NCBI RefSeq assembly: GCF_947504135.1
Contig: NZ_CANNGG010000003.1
Coordinates: forward strand, 186,001-250,000
From: an uncultured Tenacibaculum sp.
GTDB lineage: Bacteria; Bacteroidota; Bacteroidia; Flavobacteriales; Flavobacteriaceae
Length of the DNA: 64,000 nt
Direction: 5' to 3'
A model generated the notes under the pieces. It searched no databases. It saw nothing but the letters and a program-made list of their open reading frames with translations, and was not told the origin of the DNA. The translations under genes and the position numbers were made by a program. Shown piece after piece: positions 34,265 through 42,971 of this stretch. Numbering within the stretch: the stretch's first letter is position 1; each line of letters opens with the position of its first letter.

Positions 34265-36261
34265 AACGTAACTTCTTCTATAATTTCATCTATATTTTTT
34301 ATGATACTAGGGTACGTTTGATGCTTTTTTTTTAAGCCATCTAATGTTTCTAATATTTTTTCATTACTTAGATTTTTTTGTTTTTCTATATCTAACTCTC
34401 CCTGTCTTTCATTAATAGCTTTGTTTACCTTACTTGCAACATTGTTTAAATAATCTTTTACTATATTTTTGGTTTGAGTTATAGTGTCTAGTTTGGTTTT
34501 TTGTAAAAAAGAAGTTATTTGCTGTTTTACATTGTTTAAATATTTTTCATTGTTAAACACCTCTTTGGTTCCTACTTTTACATTATTTTCTCTAAAGAAA
34601 CGTGCAATACCTAATGTTCCCCAATCCCAAGCATCAAATTTTCTACTTTCGTATACATCTTCCACTTCATATGAATCTTTTAATGCAAATTTTTCAATAG
34701 CCTTTAGATCTATTTTAGGTATTGTAACATTGTGAGTTCCTTTAAAGCTAATGTCTAATTCTTTTAGTTTTTCAAAAAAATAGCTGGTGATATTCTTTGA
34801 GAATTTATCCACTTCTGATGACACTTCGTTTTGGAAATCAATCACCAATTTTTTCATTGATTTATCATCTTGTTGAGCATTTATTTTATTTAGGTAATTA
34901 GTGACTATACTATTTATATTTTTTACTACCTCTGAATTAGAATTACCACCAAAAACATCGTTTGCTTCCAAGTTAATTTCGTATATCTTTAATTTAAACG
35001 TTTCTAATACTTCGGTAATTCTTTCTATTTCTCTCGCAAAACTCTGAGGACTTTTTTTCTTTAAGTTTAATCTATCTATTTTTTCTGACAGTAACTTGTC
35101 TTGCTCAGCATACCCTGCCTTTATTGTTTCTAAAATTTCTTTTAGCTGCAGTTGAGGTGCTTTCATAGAATACTCATCTATGGTTGTATAAATTTGCTGA
35201 AAATTTGCGGCCTCATTAACCACATCTACCAACTCTCTTTCCTCATCTTCGGCTTGTTCTCTATATGAAGAAAGTATTTTCTTTTTTACTTTGTTTTCTC
35301 TAATTATTTTGAGTGGAACTTGATTTTTTAATTCATTATTAATTTGTTCCAGAACACTATCTACCGCTATAATTCTGTCTTCTGCTATAATACCACCATA
35401 CAAACGTCTAGCTTCATTTAATAACCTTTGTACCTCATCCTCTTCATATAAACCTTTATGAGTTAAGATTAAGAATAAGTTTTCGCTACTTTTATTAGAA
35501 ATAGTTTTGTTTACAAAATTTTTAAAAGATTCTGATTCTATAGGCTTTATTGGGTGCACAAATAAAATAGCATTCGCTTTTTCTAAAAACTTTAAAGAAA
35601 CATCTTGCACACCTCCTGTAGCATTTACACCAGGACTATCTACAATTCTTAACTCTTCAAAATTCCAATTTAATGGATATCCAAAATTAATTTCTACGGG
35701 TATTTTGCTTTTAGGTGTTTCAGCTATATAACTTTCTATAAGTTGTTTTTCATTTTGTAGATTCATTCCTGAAACAGCTTCTAAGTTTTCAATTAACTCA
35801 TCGGTAACATCTAACTTATCATTTGATATAATAAAATTATTGATTAAGGTGTGGGGAATATTTCTGTATTTGTCTTCTATTCTACATATTTGACTTAATT
35901 TTTCTTTGGCTTCATCAATATCTTTGGTAGAAAGATCGTCATATAATTCTTCTATTGTATCGTCTGCGTAAACAACTTTTAAAAATGAAGTATCTGATTT
36001 AAAAATTTCTACAATAGCACTGGTAGCCTGTAAAACATCTGAAGGCAAAATTTCTTTACCCAATAAAGCATTGATAAATGTAGATTTACCTGCTTTTACT
36101 TCTCCCGCTACCGATAATAAAAACTTGCCATTTTTTAAGGCATCTACTCTTTGTTGTAAAAATGACTTATCTACACCATCATTTTCATCTGTTTTTGCCA
36201 AGTAATTGTTAGCTATATCTATGGTATTGTCTCTTTGTGATTTATAGTTATTTCCTATCAT
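34261..36261 (-). CDS. Dynamin-like GTPase
   Basis: 666 residues. G1 is GEVKAGKSTFINALLG near residue 53, G2 lies in SDVLQATSAI near 74, G3 is LRIVDSPGVNATGG near 207 and G4 resembles LILTHKG near 262. Long alternating helices follow, as in bacterial dynamin-like proteins, which remodel membranes. Dynamins occur in phage-defence contexts, where they are thought to act at the membrane late in infection. It lies 66 bases after mod and overlaps the next gene. An alternative role in cell-envelope repair cannot be excluded, but the operon points to defence. Confidence 0.85.
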   Translation of the reverse strand: MIGNNYKSQRDNTIDIANNYLAKTDENDGVDKSFLQQRVDALKNGKFLLSVAGEVKAGKSTFINALLGKEILPSDVLQATSAIVEIFKSDTSFLKVVYADDTIEELYDDLSTKDIDEAKEKLSQICRIEDKYRNIPHTLINNFIISNDKLDVTDELIENLEAVSGMNLQNEKQLIESYIAETPKSKIPVEINFGYPLNWNFEELRIVDSPGVNATGGVQDVSLKFLEKANAILFVHPIKPIESESFKNFVNKTISNKSSENLFLILTHKGLYEEDEVQRLLNEARRLYGGIIAEDRIIAVDSVLEQINNELKNQVPLKIIRENKVKKKILSSYREQAEDEERELVDVVNEAANFQQIYTTIDEYSMKAPQLQLKEILETIKAGYAEQDKLLSEKIDRLNLKKKSPQSFAREIERITEVLETFKLKIYEINLEANDVFGGNSNSEVVKNINSIVTNYLNKINAQQDDKSMKKLVIDFQNEVSSEVDKFSKNITSYFFEKLKELDISFKGTHNVTIPKIDLKAIEKFALKDSYEVEDVYESRKFDAWDWGTLGIARFFRENNVKVGTKEVFNNEKYLNNVKQQITSFLQKTKLDTITQTKNIVKDYLNNVASKVNKAINERQGELDIEKQKNLSNEKILETLDGLKKKHQTYPSIIKNIDEIIEEVTL

Positions 36262-36327
36262 TTAAATTTTTTGAATTTAATTTTAACTGTTAACTTCTTC
36301 TTAAGCGTATTTGTTTATTTTTTTCTT

Positions 36328-38229
36328 TTATATCACTTTCATTTCTGTGTTAGGGCTTAATTGCTTTAGCAACTGCTTTACGTTTTCTTTGGCAGTATCG
36401 TTTTTAAAACTACTGTCTTTACACACAAAACGTAACGGTTGGTGTTTGGCAATTTCTTTGGCAAATGCCTCGTCTAAGTCTTTATCAAAACAAGCGAGTA
36501 AGTAATTGGTGTCTACTACAAATACTTCTTTACCTAATACGGTTTCTTTTTGGGTTTTTAGGGTAAGTGGTAAACCCCAATCTAGTAATATTTGTGTGAG
36601 TAAATCTTCTGAAGTTCTATCTTCTTTTATGTTATCTGCAAACACATCTAATTGCCCTTGGTTGTAGTCTTGAGGCTTGTAATACACCTCTTGCATATTG
36701 CTACTGGCTACTTTAAAGACTTTGAAACCGTAATCTATATCCGCTTTGGTTTCTTCTTTTATTTTAGCTGCTGCTCTACGGATACGTTCTTTACCTATCT
36801 CCGTTAGTAGCTTTGGTTTTTTATCTTTTTCTAAAAAATCCATAGCTGTTTCTATTGCCTTTTTTGATGCAGAATCAGCATTTAATTTTGATTTTTCTAA
36901 ATCTTCAGGAAGTTGAACCATAATAAACTTTCTTTTAAAACCATCTTTAGCATTTAAACTAAGTACAGAGTGAGCAGAAGAAGCTGAACCTGAAAAAAAA
37001 TCTAAAATTATATCATTATCTTTAGCACCTCCATAATTCAAAAGTTTTTCAATTAATAATGAAGGTTTCGGATAACTAAAAACTTTTTTTCCATCAAATA
37101 AATCCATAATCTCGTTTGTCCCATCCTTTGTTGTTCCTCCTTTCAACAAAATTGAACTAGGCGTTTTAACATCGCCTTTATCTAGCCTCTCTTTTAAAAA
37201 CAATTTTTTCTTGGGTGAACTATCATCTGTTTTTCCGAATTTTATTCGTCCATCGTCAAATAAAGATTTATACGTTTTTTCATTTATCGCCCAAATTCTT
37301 CCATTAGGCGGATAGAACTCCTCATTGGTTTTAGGATTCTTAATAGCATACATTGTATCTCCACCAGCTTTATTAGCATCAATTGGTACTAATTTCCAAG
37401 GACCACGTTTATCATTATCTGGATTAGAATATTCAGATTGATTTAAAGGTTCACCTCCAAATTTCACATTAAAATTACTTTTCGAATAAATAAGCGTATG
37501 GTTATGATTTAAAGACACATTTTGATCATTAGAAATAGATGTTCTGGATTGCCATATAATATTAGATATAAAATTTGCTTCACCAAAAATGTTTGAACAT
37601 ATAGATTTTAAATTAGCAACTTCCTCTTCACCAATAGACATAAAAATCACTCCATCATCGGTTAATAAATTACGTGCTAATTTTAAGCGTGGGTACATCA
37701 TAGAGAGCCAGTCGCTATGGTAACGCCCTGCGGTTTCTGGGTTGGCTACTAAACGGTTGCCATATTCATCTGTTTGGTCGGTTTCTTCTTTATAATCTGC
37801 ACTGTCTTGTGTAAAATTGTCTTTATATACAAAGTCTTTACCGGTGTTGTAAGGTGGGTCTATGTATATCATTTTAATTTTACCTAAGTAGCTTTCTTGT
37901 AAAATTTTGAGTACTTCAAGGTTATCGCCTTCTATGTAAAGGTTTTCAGTAGTATCAAAGTCTACAGAATCTTCACGTACAGGACGTAATGTTTTGGTGG
38001 TAGGTAAATTAGCGGTTACAATAGCTTCTTTTTTACCAGGCCATTCTAGTCGATACCTTTCTTTTGCACCTTCTACTACCTCATAGTTAAGTTCTTGTTT
38101 TAATGTGTCGAAATCTATGGCTTTACCTTCTGCTGTTTCTGTAACACAGTTAGGGAATAAAGCGGCTATTTTTTCTATATTTTGGTTTACCAAGTCTGGT
38201 GTGGTTAGGTCTAGTTTGTCTGTACGCAT
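36328..38229 (-). CDS. Type III DNA methyltransferase Mod subunit
   Basis: 633 residues. The catalytic motif IV DPPYNTGKDF lies near residue 125, and motif I, IILDFFSGSASSAHSV, near 405. That order marks a beta-class N6-adenine or N4-cytosine enzyme, as in type III Mod and its lone relatives. The variable middle (about 180-390) should hold the target-recognition domain. It is the first gene of the defence operon and partners the Res subunit encoded at 26355-29492. No homopolymer or tandem repeat for phase variation is obvious. Confidence 0.9.
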   Translation of the reverse strand: MRTDKLDLTTPDLVNQNIEKIAALFPNCVTETAEGKAIDFDTLKQELNYEVVEGAKERYRLEWPGKKEAIVTANLPTTKTLRPVREDSVDFDTTENLYIEGDNLEVLKILQESYLGKIKMIYIDPPYNTGKDFVYKDNFTQDSADYKEETDQTDEYGNRLVANPETAGRYHSDWLSMMYPRLKLARNLLTDDGVIFMSIGEEEVANLKSICSNIFGEANFISNIIWQSRTSISNDQNVSLNHNHTLIYSKSNFNVKFGGEPLNQSEYSNPDNDKRGPWKLVPIDANKAGGDTMYAIKNPKTNEEFYPPNGRIWAINEKTYKSLFDDGRIKFGKTDDSSPKKKLFLKERLDKGDVKTPSSILLKGGTTKDGTNEIMDLFDGKKVFSYPKPSLLIEKLLNYGGAKDNDIILDFFSGSASSAHSVLSLNAKDGFKRKFIMVQLPEDLEKSKLNADSASKKAIETAMDFLEKDKKPKLLTEIGKERIRRAAAKIKEETKADIDYGFKVFKVASSNMQEVYYKPQDYNQGQLDVFADNIKEDRTSEDLLTQILLDWGLPLTLKTQKETVLGKEVFVVDTNYLLACFDKDLDEAFAKEIAKHQPLRFVCKDSSFKNDTAKENVKQLLKQLSPNTEMKVI

Positions 38230-38367
38230 TACAATTAAAATGTTGTAAGAAATTTACAAAAGTGTAAACAGTAAAGATATAAATATTTACGAGAACTTTA
38301 TTAACAAAACTTTGCAAAATGACCTAAGTCAAATTGCCAAGTTTTATTCTATAAAACATTCCTTTGA

Positions 38368-38601
38368 TTATTGTAATTTTAACTCTCCAAAACAATTAAA
38401 GTGTGGAATATATCTAGTATTATAAGCAATAGACTTATCTTTATTTTGTACCCATTCAGTTATTTTATAAGCTACTCCTTCCTCATTATAATAAACAATA
38501 GTTTTAGCATAAATTTTTCCTTTTTCTGGACAAACTTGCCTTATTTGTTTAATTACTTCTCCTGTTTCTAATTTTTTATACTCTTCTTTATAATCTTTCA
38601 T
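38368..38601 (-). CDS. Small hypothetical protein
   Basis: 77 residues, charged, strand-rich (VIKQIRQVCPEKGKIYAKTI, YKITEWVQNKDKSI), no signal peptide or recognised family. It lies between the island integrase and mod, on the same strand, 138 bases upstream of mod. Could be a small accessory or anti-restriction-type product; no evidence for either. Confidence 0.4.
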   Translation of the reverse strand: MKDYKEEYKKLETGEVIKQIRQVCPEKGKIYAKTIVYYNEEGVAYKITEWVQNKDKSIAYNTRYIPHFNCFGELKLQ

Positions 38602-38650
38602 TCTCCTAAATAACTTACATTATATATAAACTCAAAGTTTTTATGCTGAA

Positions 38651-38869
38651 TTAAGAATAGTAGTTTTTAAAAAAGGTATCATAATATACATATGGATTTT
38701 TACCAATCGGCACTGTATTTATTAGTTTGTTATTCTCTAAATACTTTAAGTACACCCCTTCACCTATATATAGTTTTGTATCTGTGTTTTTCTGAGAAAA
38801 TAATGATAGGTTTATTAAGAAAAAGACGATTGTTAAGAGAAGTTTGTTTTCTGTAATAAAATTTTTCAT
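38651..38869 (-). CDS. Small exported peptide, unknown
   Basis: 72 residues with a convincing signal peptide (KLLLTIVFFLINLSLFSQ) and only about 45 mature residues, rich in Tyr/Lys/Asn. No family recognised. It lies 49 bases upstream of another small gene and close to the island end. Function unknown. Confidence 0.4.
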   Translation of the reverse strand: MKNFITENKLLLTIVFFLINLSLFSQKNTDTKLYIGEGVYLKYLENNKLINTVPIGKNPYVYYDTFFKNYYS

Positions 38870-38927
38870 AATTAATAATATTTATTCCTATGGAGAAGCT
38901 AACAGAAATATTGATTAAAAAAGAAAG

Positions 38928-39050
38928 GTGTGCTCTCCTACTTATCTAGCTGCACAGAGGCTCCGCCAAGAACCTTAACCACACTAAACAGCACAGAGAC
39001 AACACACCCGAATTGAGTGTGCATCTACTTATTGTGCTGCTCCTATGGTT
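38928..39050. repeat. Gene-free stretch with imperfect direct repeats
   Basis: Between 38870 and 39143 I see no gene. Two related segments occur near 38928-38960 and 39017-39048 (both with GTGTGC-TCT-CTTAT and GCTGC), GCACAGAG is repeated at 38953 and 38991, and TCCTATGG at 38886 and 39041. It could be a structured RNA or replication/excision sites of the island. Evidence is weak. Confidence 0.3.
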
Positions 39051-39143
39051 ACTATTGAAATTTGACGGATTTCTGTACAAGGAGCTTGTTATAAGTAAAC
39101 ACCTATATTATATTTTCTTGGTAATTTTATTACCTCCATAAAT

Positions 39144-40346
39144 CTAATCATTTCCATTTAGTTTTTTAGCTAGTTTATTCATCTCATTTCTAACTTTAGT
39201 TTTTACAACTTTTGCATAATGCTCTTGCGTTACCTGTAATCTTGAATGTCCTAATAACTCAGAAACTACTTCCATTGGTATTCCGTTATATAACAACACA
39301 GTTGTAGCAAAAGTTTTCCTTGCAACATGATGAGTAAGTTTTTTATCTAACCCTAAAACATCTGCTATTTCTTTCAGGTAAGAATTAAACCGTTGATTGC
39401 TAATTTTAGGTAAATTTTCACCATATTTCTTTAAAATTCTTTCAGCAACAGGCAGTATTGGTACAGATATTTTTGAAGCTGTCTTCTTTCTATACATTTC
39501 AATCCACTTATTACCTTTAAAATCAAGCTTTATATCTTTTTTAGACAAAGCGGACATTTCTTGATAAGCTAATCCTGTATAACAACAAAACACAAATAAA
39601 TCTTTAACTTGCTGTAATTTAATTTGTTTAAAGCAATGCTTTTCTAGAATTTTAAGTTCTTCTGGTGTAAGGTAAATAAGCTTCAATTTATGTTTAGTAG
39701 GTTTATATAAAACAAATGGATTATTATCTAAATAATTCTCTGCAATACCAAACTGAACAATCTTTTTTAGGCGCTGTAAGCTCCTATTAATAGTAGCTTG
39801 ACTTAACTTCTTTTGTGTTTTAAAATAATACTCTAAATCCTTTATAAACTTCAATTCAAGCTGATTTAACTTAATATCAGATCTCTTATATTTATACTTT
39901 ATAAACTCAGCTATTTTACGTTTATTCTCTACATACCTACCCCAAGACGTTTCGTTAAAATCTACTCCTATAAGTGCTTTTGTTGCATTATTATGTAAAT
40001 CATATAATTCCAAGAGTGTTTTTTCAGTTCTAATATTCTCTCCTTTATACTGGCTATAAATATCATCTACATCAAAATTACCTTGTTGAAGTTGGAGCAA
40101 TAAAAAAGCCTCATTAATCTTCTGACTAATAAGGCTTAATTGTGTATTGACAATTTTTGAATTTTCAGCTCTGTCTAAAAGCTTTTGCTTCTTACTATCC
40201 CAATAATTAGGGTTAATAAATAATCCTAAAGAGAAATCCTTTCTATGTTTATTGTAAGTTATCCTACACCTCAATGGAGTACCTCCTCTTTTATTAACCT
40301 TATTTCTTTGTATAAGGAAAAGTATATGTATCTTATTATTATTCAT
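39144..40346 (-). CDS. Tyrosine integrase of the island
   Basis: 400 residues from the ATG at 40346 (MNNNKIHILFLIQRNK), chosen because the family begins there and the upstream codons look non-coding. The layout is arm-binding domain, SAM-like core-binding domain (about 105-195) and catalytic domain with HHVARKTFATT (near 335), LLGHSRLQ (near 366) and nucleophile Tyr in QEHYAKV (near 377). The usual first Arg is replaced: TGLAYQEM instead of TGLRxxE, as known for some Bacteroidetes integrases such as IntDOT. It lies 189 bases inside attR and should excise and insert the island. Confidence 0.9.
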   Translation of the reverse strand: MNNNKIHILFLIQRNKVNKRGGTPLRCRITYNKHRKDFSLGLFINPNYWDSKKQKLLDRAENSKIVNTQLSLISQKINEAFLLLQLQQGNFDVDDIYSQYKGENIRTEKTLLELYDLHNNATKALIGVDFNETSWGRYVENKRKIAEFIKYKYKRSDIKLNQLELKFIKDLEYYFKTQKKLSQATINRSLQRLKKIVQFGIAENYLDNNPFVLYKPTKHKLKLIYLTPEELKILEKHCFKQIKLQQVKDLFVFCCYTGLAYQEMSALSKKDIKLDFKGNKWIEMYRKKTASKISVPILPVAERILKKYGENLPKISNQRFNSYLKEIADVLGLDKKLTHHVARKTFATTVLLYNGIPMEVVSELLGHSRLQVTQEHYAKVVKTKVRNEMNKLAKKLNGND

Positions 40347-40363
40347 TGTTTTAAAATTTATAA

Positions 40364-40397
40364 AAAATGGGTACCTCAGAAAGTAAAATGGGTACCT
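40364..40397. repeat. Two 13-bp direct repeats, 21-bp period, upstream of the integrase
   Basis: AAAATGGGTACCT occurs exactly at 40364-40376 and 40385-40397, that is two helical turns apart, with a related TATACCTC at 40403. They lie just upstream of the integrase start and near attR. Candidate integrase arm-type or excisionase/autoregulator sites. Confidence 0.5.
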
Positions 40398-40504
40398 TAT
40401 TGTATACCTCAAAAGGTTACAAAAGGGGGAATTATAAAAAAACAGCAAGTGAAGTGTAAATAGTCAAAATAAGCTACAAGTACTATAAAACCTACAAAAA
40501 CAAA

Positions 40505-40534
40505 AAAGCCTCACTATTTCTAGTAAGGCTTATT
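40505..40534 (-). terminator. Terminator carried by the island next to tRNA-Arg
   Basis: On the minus strand AAGCCTTACTA, a short loop and TAGTGAGGCTT are followed by TTTTT. It starts right after the tRNA 3' end and is part of the island, so it supplies the terminator that insertion removed from the tRNA transcript. Confidence 0.65.
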
Positions 40535-40562
40535 GTGATCGCGACAGGATTCGAACCTGTGA
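40535..40562 (-). repeat. attR: 28-bp repeat within tRNA-Arg
   Basis: Identical to 16399-16426 and covers the 3' acceptor strand and T-arm of the tRNA. The tRNA gene stays intact after insertion, as usual for integrases that use tRNA 3' ends. Confidence 0.9.
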
Positions 40563-40609
40563 CCGTCTGCTTAGAAGGCAGATGCTCTATCCAGCTGAGC
40601 TACGCGACC
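40536..40609 (-). tRNA. tRNA-Arg (TCT)
   Basis: 74 bases. Acceptor GGTCGCG pairs with CGCGATC, discriminator A, anticodon TCT in CCTTCTAAG, D-arm AGCTCAGCTGGATAGAGC and T-arm CAGGTTCGAATCCTG. CCA is not encoded. It is the insertion target of the island. Confidence 0.95.
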
Positions 40610-40615
40610 ATTATG

Positions 40616-40690
40616 TCGGGGTGGCAGGATTCGAACCTGCGACCTCCTGCTCCCAAAGCAGGCGCGATGACCGGGCTACGCTACACCCCG
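40616..40690 (-). tRNA. tRNA-Pro (TGG)
   Basis: 75 bases. Acceptor CGGGGTG pairs with CACCCCG, discriminator A, anticodon TGG in CTTTGGGAG, T-arm with GGTTCGAATCC. It is six bases from tRNA-Arg, so they are probably one transcript. Confidence 0.95.
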
Positions 40691-40714
40691 ATTGGTGTCA
40701 TCTACAACTTTTTG

Positions 40715-40796
40715 CGGAGAGACCGGGATTCGAACCCGGGCATCCCGAAGGATGACAGCTTAGCAGGCTGCTGCATTACCACTCTGCCACCTCTCC
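40715..40796 (-). tRNA. tRNA-Ser (GCT)
   Basis: 82 bases with the long variable arm of a class II tRNA (CATCC-TTCG-GGATG). Acceptor GGAGAGG, discriminator G as expected for serine, anticodon GCT in CTGCTAAG. First of the three-tRNA transcript. Confidence 0.93.
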
Positions 40797-40887
40797 TTAA
40801 TTCTTACCGAAGCGTGAACTAAAAATTGCGAGTGCAAATGTATAACTATATATACGTTTCTACAAACTTTTTTAATAAAAAAATTAC

Positions 40888-42930
40888 CTATTCTGGATAC
40901 TCAACTCGTAAGTGATAGATATTCATCAACTTATTCTTAATAATTTTTTTTATTTTTTCTATTTCTCTAAAAGTAATATCTGAATTTATGAACTGATTAT
41001 CGTTTTTTTGCTTATCTATTATCCTATCTATTAATTGATCTATAGATTGTGCTGTTGGATTTTTTAAGCTCTTAGAAGCCGCCTCAGCAGCATCACACAT
41101 CATTAAAATAGCTGTTTCCTTAGAAAAAGGAATAGGTCCTTGATATTGAAACTTCTTAATATCTACATCTGAATTATTTTCTTGTTCTTGTTTATAAAAG
41201 TAATATGTAACGCTTGTTCCGTGATGTGTACGGATAAAGTCTATGATCCTATCTGGTAACTTGTTCTTTTTAGCTATTTCAATTCCGTTAATTACGTGAT
41301 CTAAAATAATACGAGCACTATCTACTGGTAATAAATCATTGTGTGGATTCACTCCCGTCGATTGATTTTCGGTAAAGTACATCGGGTTCATCATTTTCCC
41401 TATATCATGATACAAAGCACCTGTACGAACTAACATCGAGTTTGCTCCTATTTCGTTTGCTGCTGCTTCAGCTAAATTAGCCACCTGCATGGAGTGTTGG
41501 AATGTTCCTGGTGCTTTTTCATTCAAATCTCTCAATAGTTTTGAATTTGTATTAGAAAGCTCTAACAGGGTTACATCAGAAACCAAGCCGAAGAGTTTTT
41601 CATAAAAGTAGATAAAAAATACTGCTAAGAACGATAATAAGCCGTTGGCTGCAAACAACCCAAAGTACATCCAGTTTATTTTATCTGCATTTCCTTCTTT
41701 TAAAATAGAAAATGCAAAATAAGTAAGCATGTAAATCAACGTAATTTGTCCTATTGACATAAATAGACTCGCTCGTTTATAAAGTTCTGATACCGTTAAA
41801 ATGGTTACAATTCCTGCAATAATGTGTAAGTAAATAAATTCAAAACTGTTAGGCACTATGAACCCAAGTAACAACACAGTAAGCACGTGTGTAAACAACC
41901 CTAAACGTGCATCAAAAAAAGCTTTTAAAACAATTGGCAAAATACTTAGCGGAACAACATACAAATAATCTGAATTGTACTTTACCACCATGGTTTGTAC
42001 CAAAATCATCAAAAAGACATTGAAGAAAATAAACGTTACTTTATTGTTGTCATTAAATATTTCAAGTCTATATTTTTCTAAAAAAAGTAATAACATCAAC
42101 AAAGCAAATGCCACTAATATGGTATAACCGAAAACAATCCAATTATAATTAGATTTTGTCCAAATCAGAGAACTAGAAGCTACTTCATACGATTTTAAAA
42201 CATTGAATTTTCTTCCTTCAACAATATCTCCCTTTAAGATTATTAATTCTCCTTTTGATACTTTTCCTTTTGCAAAAGAAACACTTTTTAAAAGCTCATT
42301 TAGTTCTTTCTCACTAAACTTATAATCATATGTTACGTTCGGTTTTAAATTACTTGATAAATAGTTTATAAGTATTCTTTGTTTGTAATAAGGAAAAGCT
42401 TCTGTATTTGCGCGTAAGAACTTTAATACTTCCTTAGATTGTATCAATTTTGAGAACGGAACATCGTCTATCGAATTTCCTTTTCTTAAAACCACTACAT
42501 CGTTTATAGTAGCCTTGTCATTACTTGCATCATCTAAAAAACCATAGTTGTAAATTTTATTAATAATCTTTTCTCCTTCATTAACAATATCGCGTATAGC
42601 GGAAGTTGACAATGAATCTAAAGAGTTTATATCTTTAGAAAAAGAGTTCAGTACATCATTTTTTACTGAGGTATTAACTTCAAAATATTTCCTTGAATTG
42701 GATTCAATCTCCTTTCTTTCAGCTGCAATTTCTTCTGCAGTCTTTTGAATAGCAAAATCAAAAGGTGCATATAAATTATCATATTGCCAAGGTTTTCCTT
42801 GCGAAAAATCATACTTAAACTGTCCTCCTTTAGGAAACAAGTACACAATGGCAATTACTGTTATTAAGAACAACAATACTTTGTAAATTATCGTGTTATT
42901 CTTGTACAGTCTGTTGATTAAATCGTTCAT
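40888..42930 (-). CDS. 7TM-HD phosphohydrolase (PgpH-like)
   Basis: 680 residues. One N-terminal membrane helix, a 7TMR-HD extracellular domain (about 50-250), seven membrane helices (about 265-460) and a cytoplasmic HD domain with HSMQVANLAEAAANEIG, LYHDIGKM (HD near 505) and THHG. The architecture matches PgpH, which hydrolyses c-di-AMP in Firmicutes. The same substrate is likely but not proven in Bacteroidetes. It stands alone, oriented toward the tRNA cluster. Confidence 0.85.
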   Translation of the reverse strand: MNDLINRLYKNNTIIYKVLLFLITVIAIVYLFPKGGQFKYDFSQGKPWQYDNLYAPFDFAIQKTAEEIAAERKEIESNSRKYFEVNTSVKNDVLNSFSKDINSLDSLSTSAIRDIVNEGEKIINKIYNYGFLDDASNDKATINDVVVLRKGNSIDDVPFSKLIQSKEVLKFLRANTEAFPYYKQRILINYLSSNLKPNVTYDYKFSEKELNELLKSVSFAKGKVSKGELIILKGDIVEGRKFNVLKSYEVASSSLIWTKSNYNWIVFGYTILVAFALLMLLLFLEKYRLEIFNDNNKVTFIFFNVFLMILVQTMVVKYNSDYLYVVPLSILPIVLKAFFDARLGLFTHVLTVLLLGFIVPNSFEFIYLHIIAGIVTILTVSELYKRASLFMSIGQITLIYMLTYFAFSILKEGNADKINWMYFGLFAANGLLSFLAVFFIYFYEKLFGLVSDVTLLELSNTNSKLLRDLNEKAPGTFQHSMQVANLAEAAANEIGANSMLVRTGALYHDIGKMMNPMYFTENQSTGVNPHNDLLPVDSARIILDHVINGIEIAKKNKLPDRIIDFIRTHHGTSVTYYFYKQEQENNSDVDIKKFQYQGPIPFSKETAILMMCDAAEAASKSLKNPTAQSIDQLIDRIIDKQKNDNQFINSDITFREIEKIKKIIKNKLMNIYHLRVEYPE

Positions 42931-42971
42931 TTTTGATGTTTATAAAATGTAAATATAACCTTTCTCTATTA

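Larger units (their letters stand above)
16399..40534. mobile_element. Integrated genomic island in tRNA-Arg, 24.1 kb
   Basis: The element is bounded by an exact 28-bp direct repeat of the tRNA-Arg 3' end, with its own tyrosine integrase just inside the tRNA-proximal end. All of its 18 recognised genes are on the minus strand. The integrase-distal part carries phage-type replication and recombination genes; the middle is a defence operon. There are no capsid, terminase, tail, relaxase or type IV secretion genes, so it cannot spread alone by known means. It is best described as a satellite-like or mobilisable defence island. Confidence 0.85.

Noticed and set aside
22465..38229. A BREX, DISARM or Dnd system
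   Set aside because: No pglZ, brxC, drmA/B or dnd genes are present; only generic helicase and methyltransferase parts are shared.
40347..40448. 34-residue extension of the island integrase
   Set aside because: It covers the iterated boxes and reads as low-complexity sequence; the family N-terminus begins at 40346.
16399..40534. An integrative conjugative element or complete prophage
   Set aside because: No relaxase, coupling protein, T4SS, terminase, capsid or tail gene is recognisable.
40535..40822. Plus-strand 95-codon open frame over the tRNA genes
   Set aside because: It is an artefact of reading through three tRNA genes on the opposite strand; such false proteins are common.
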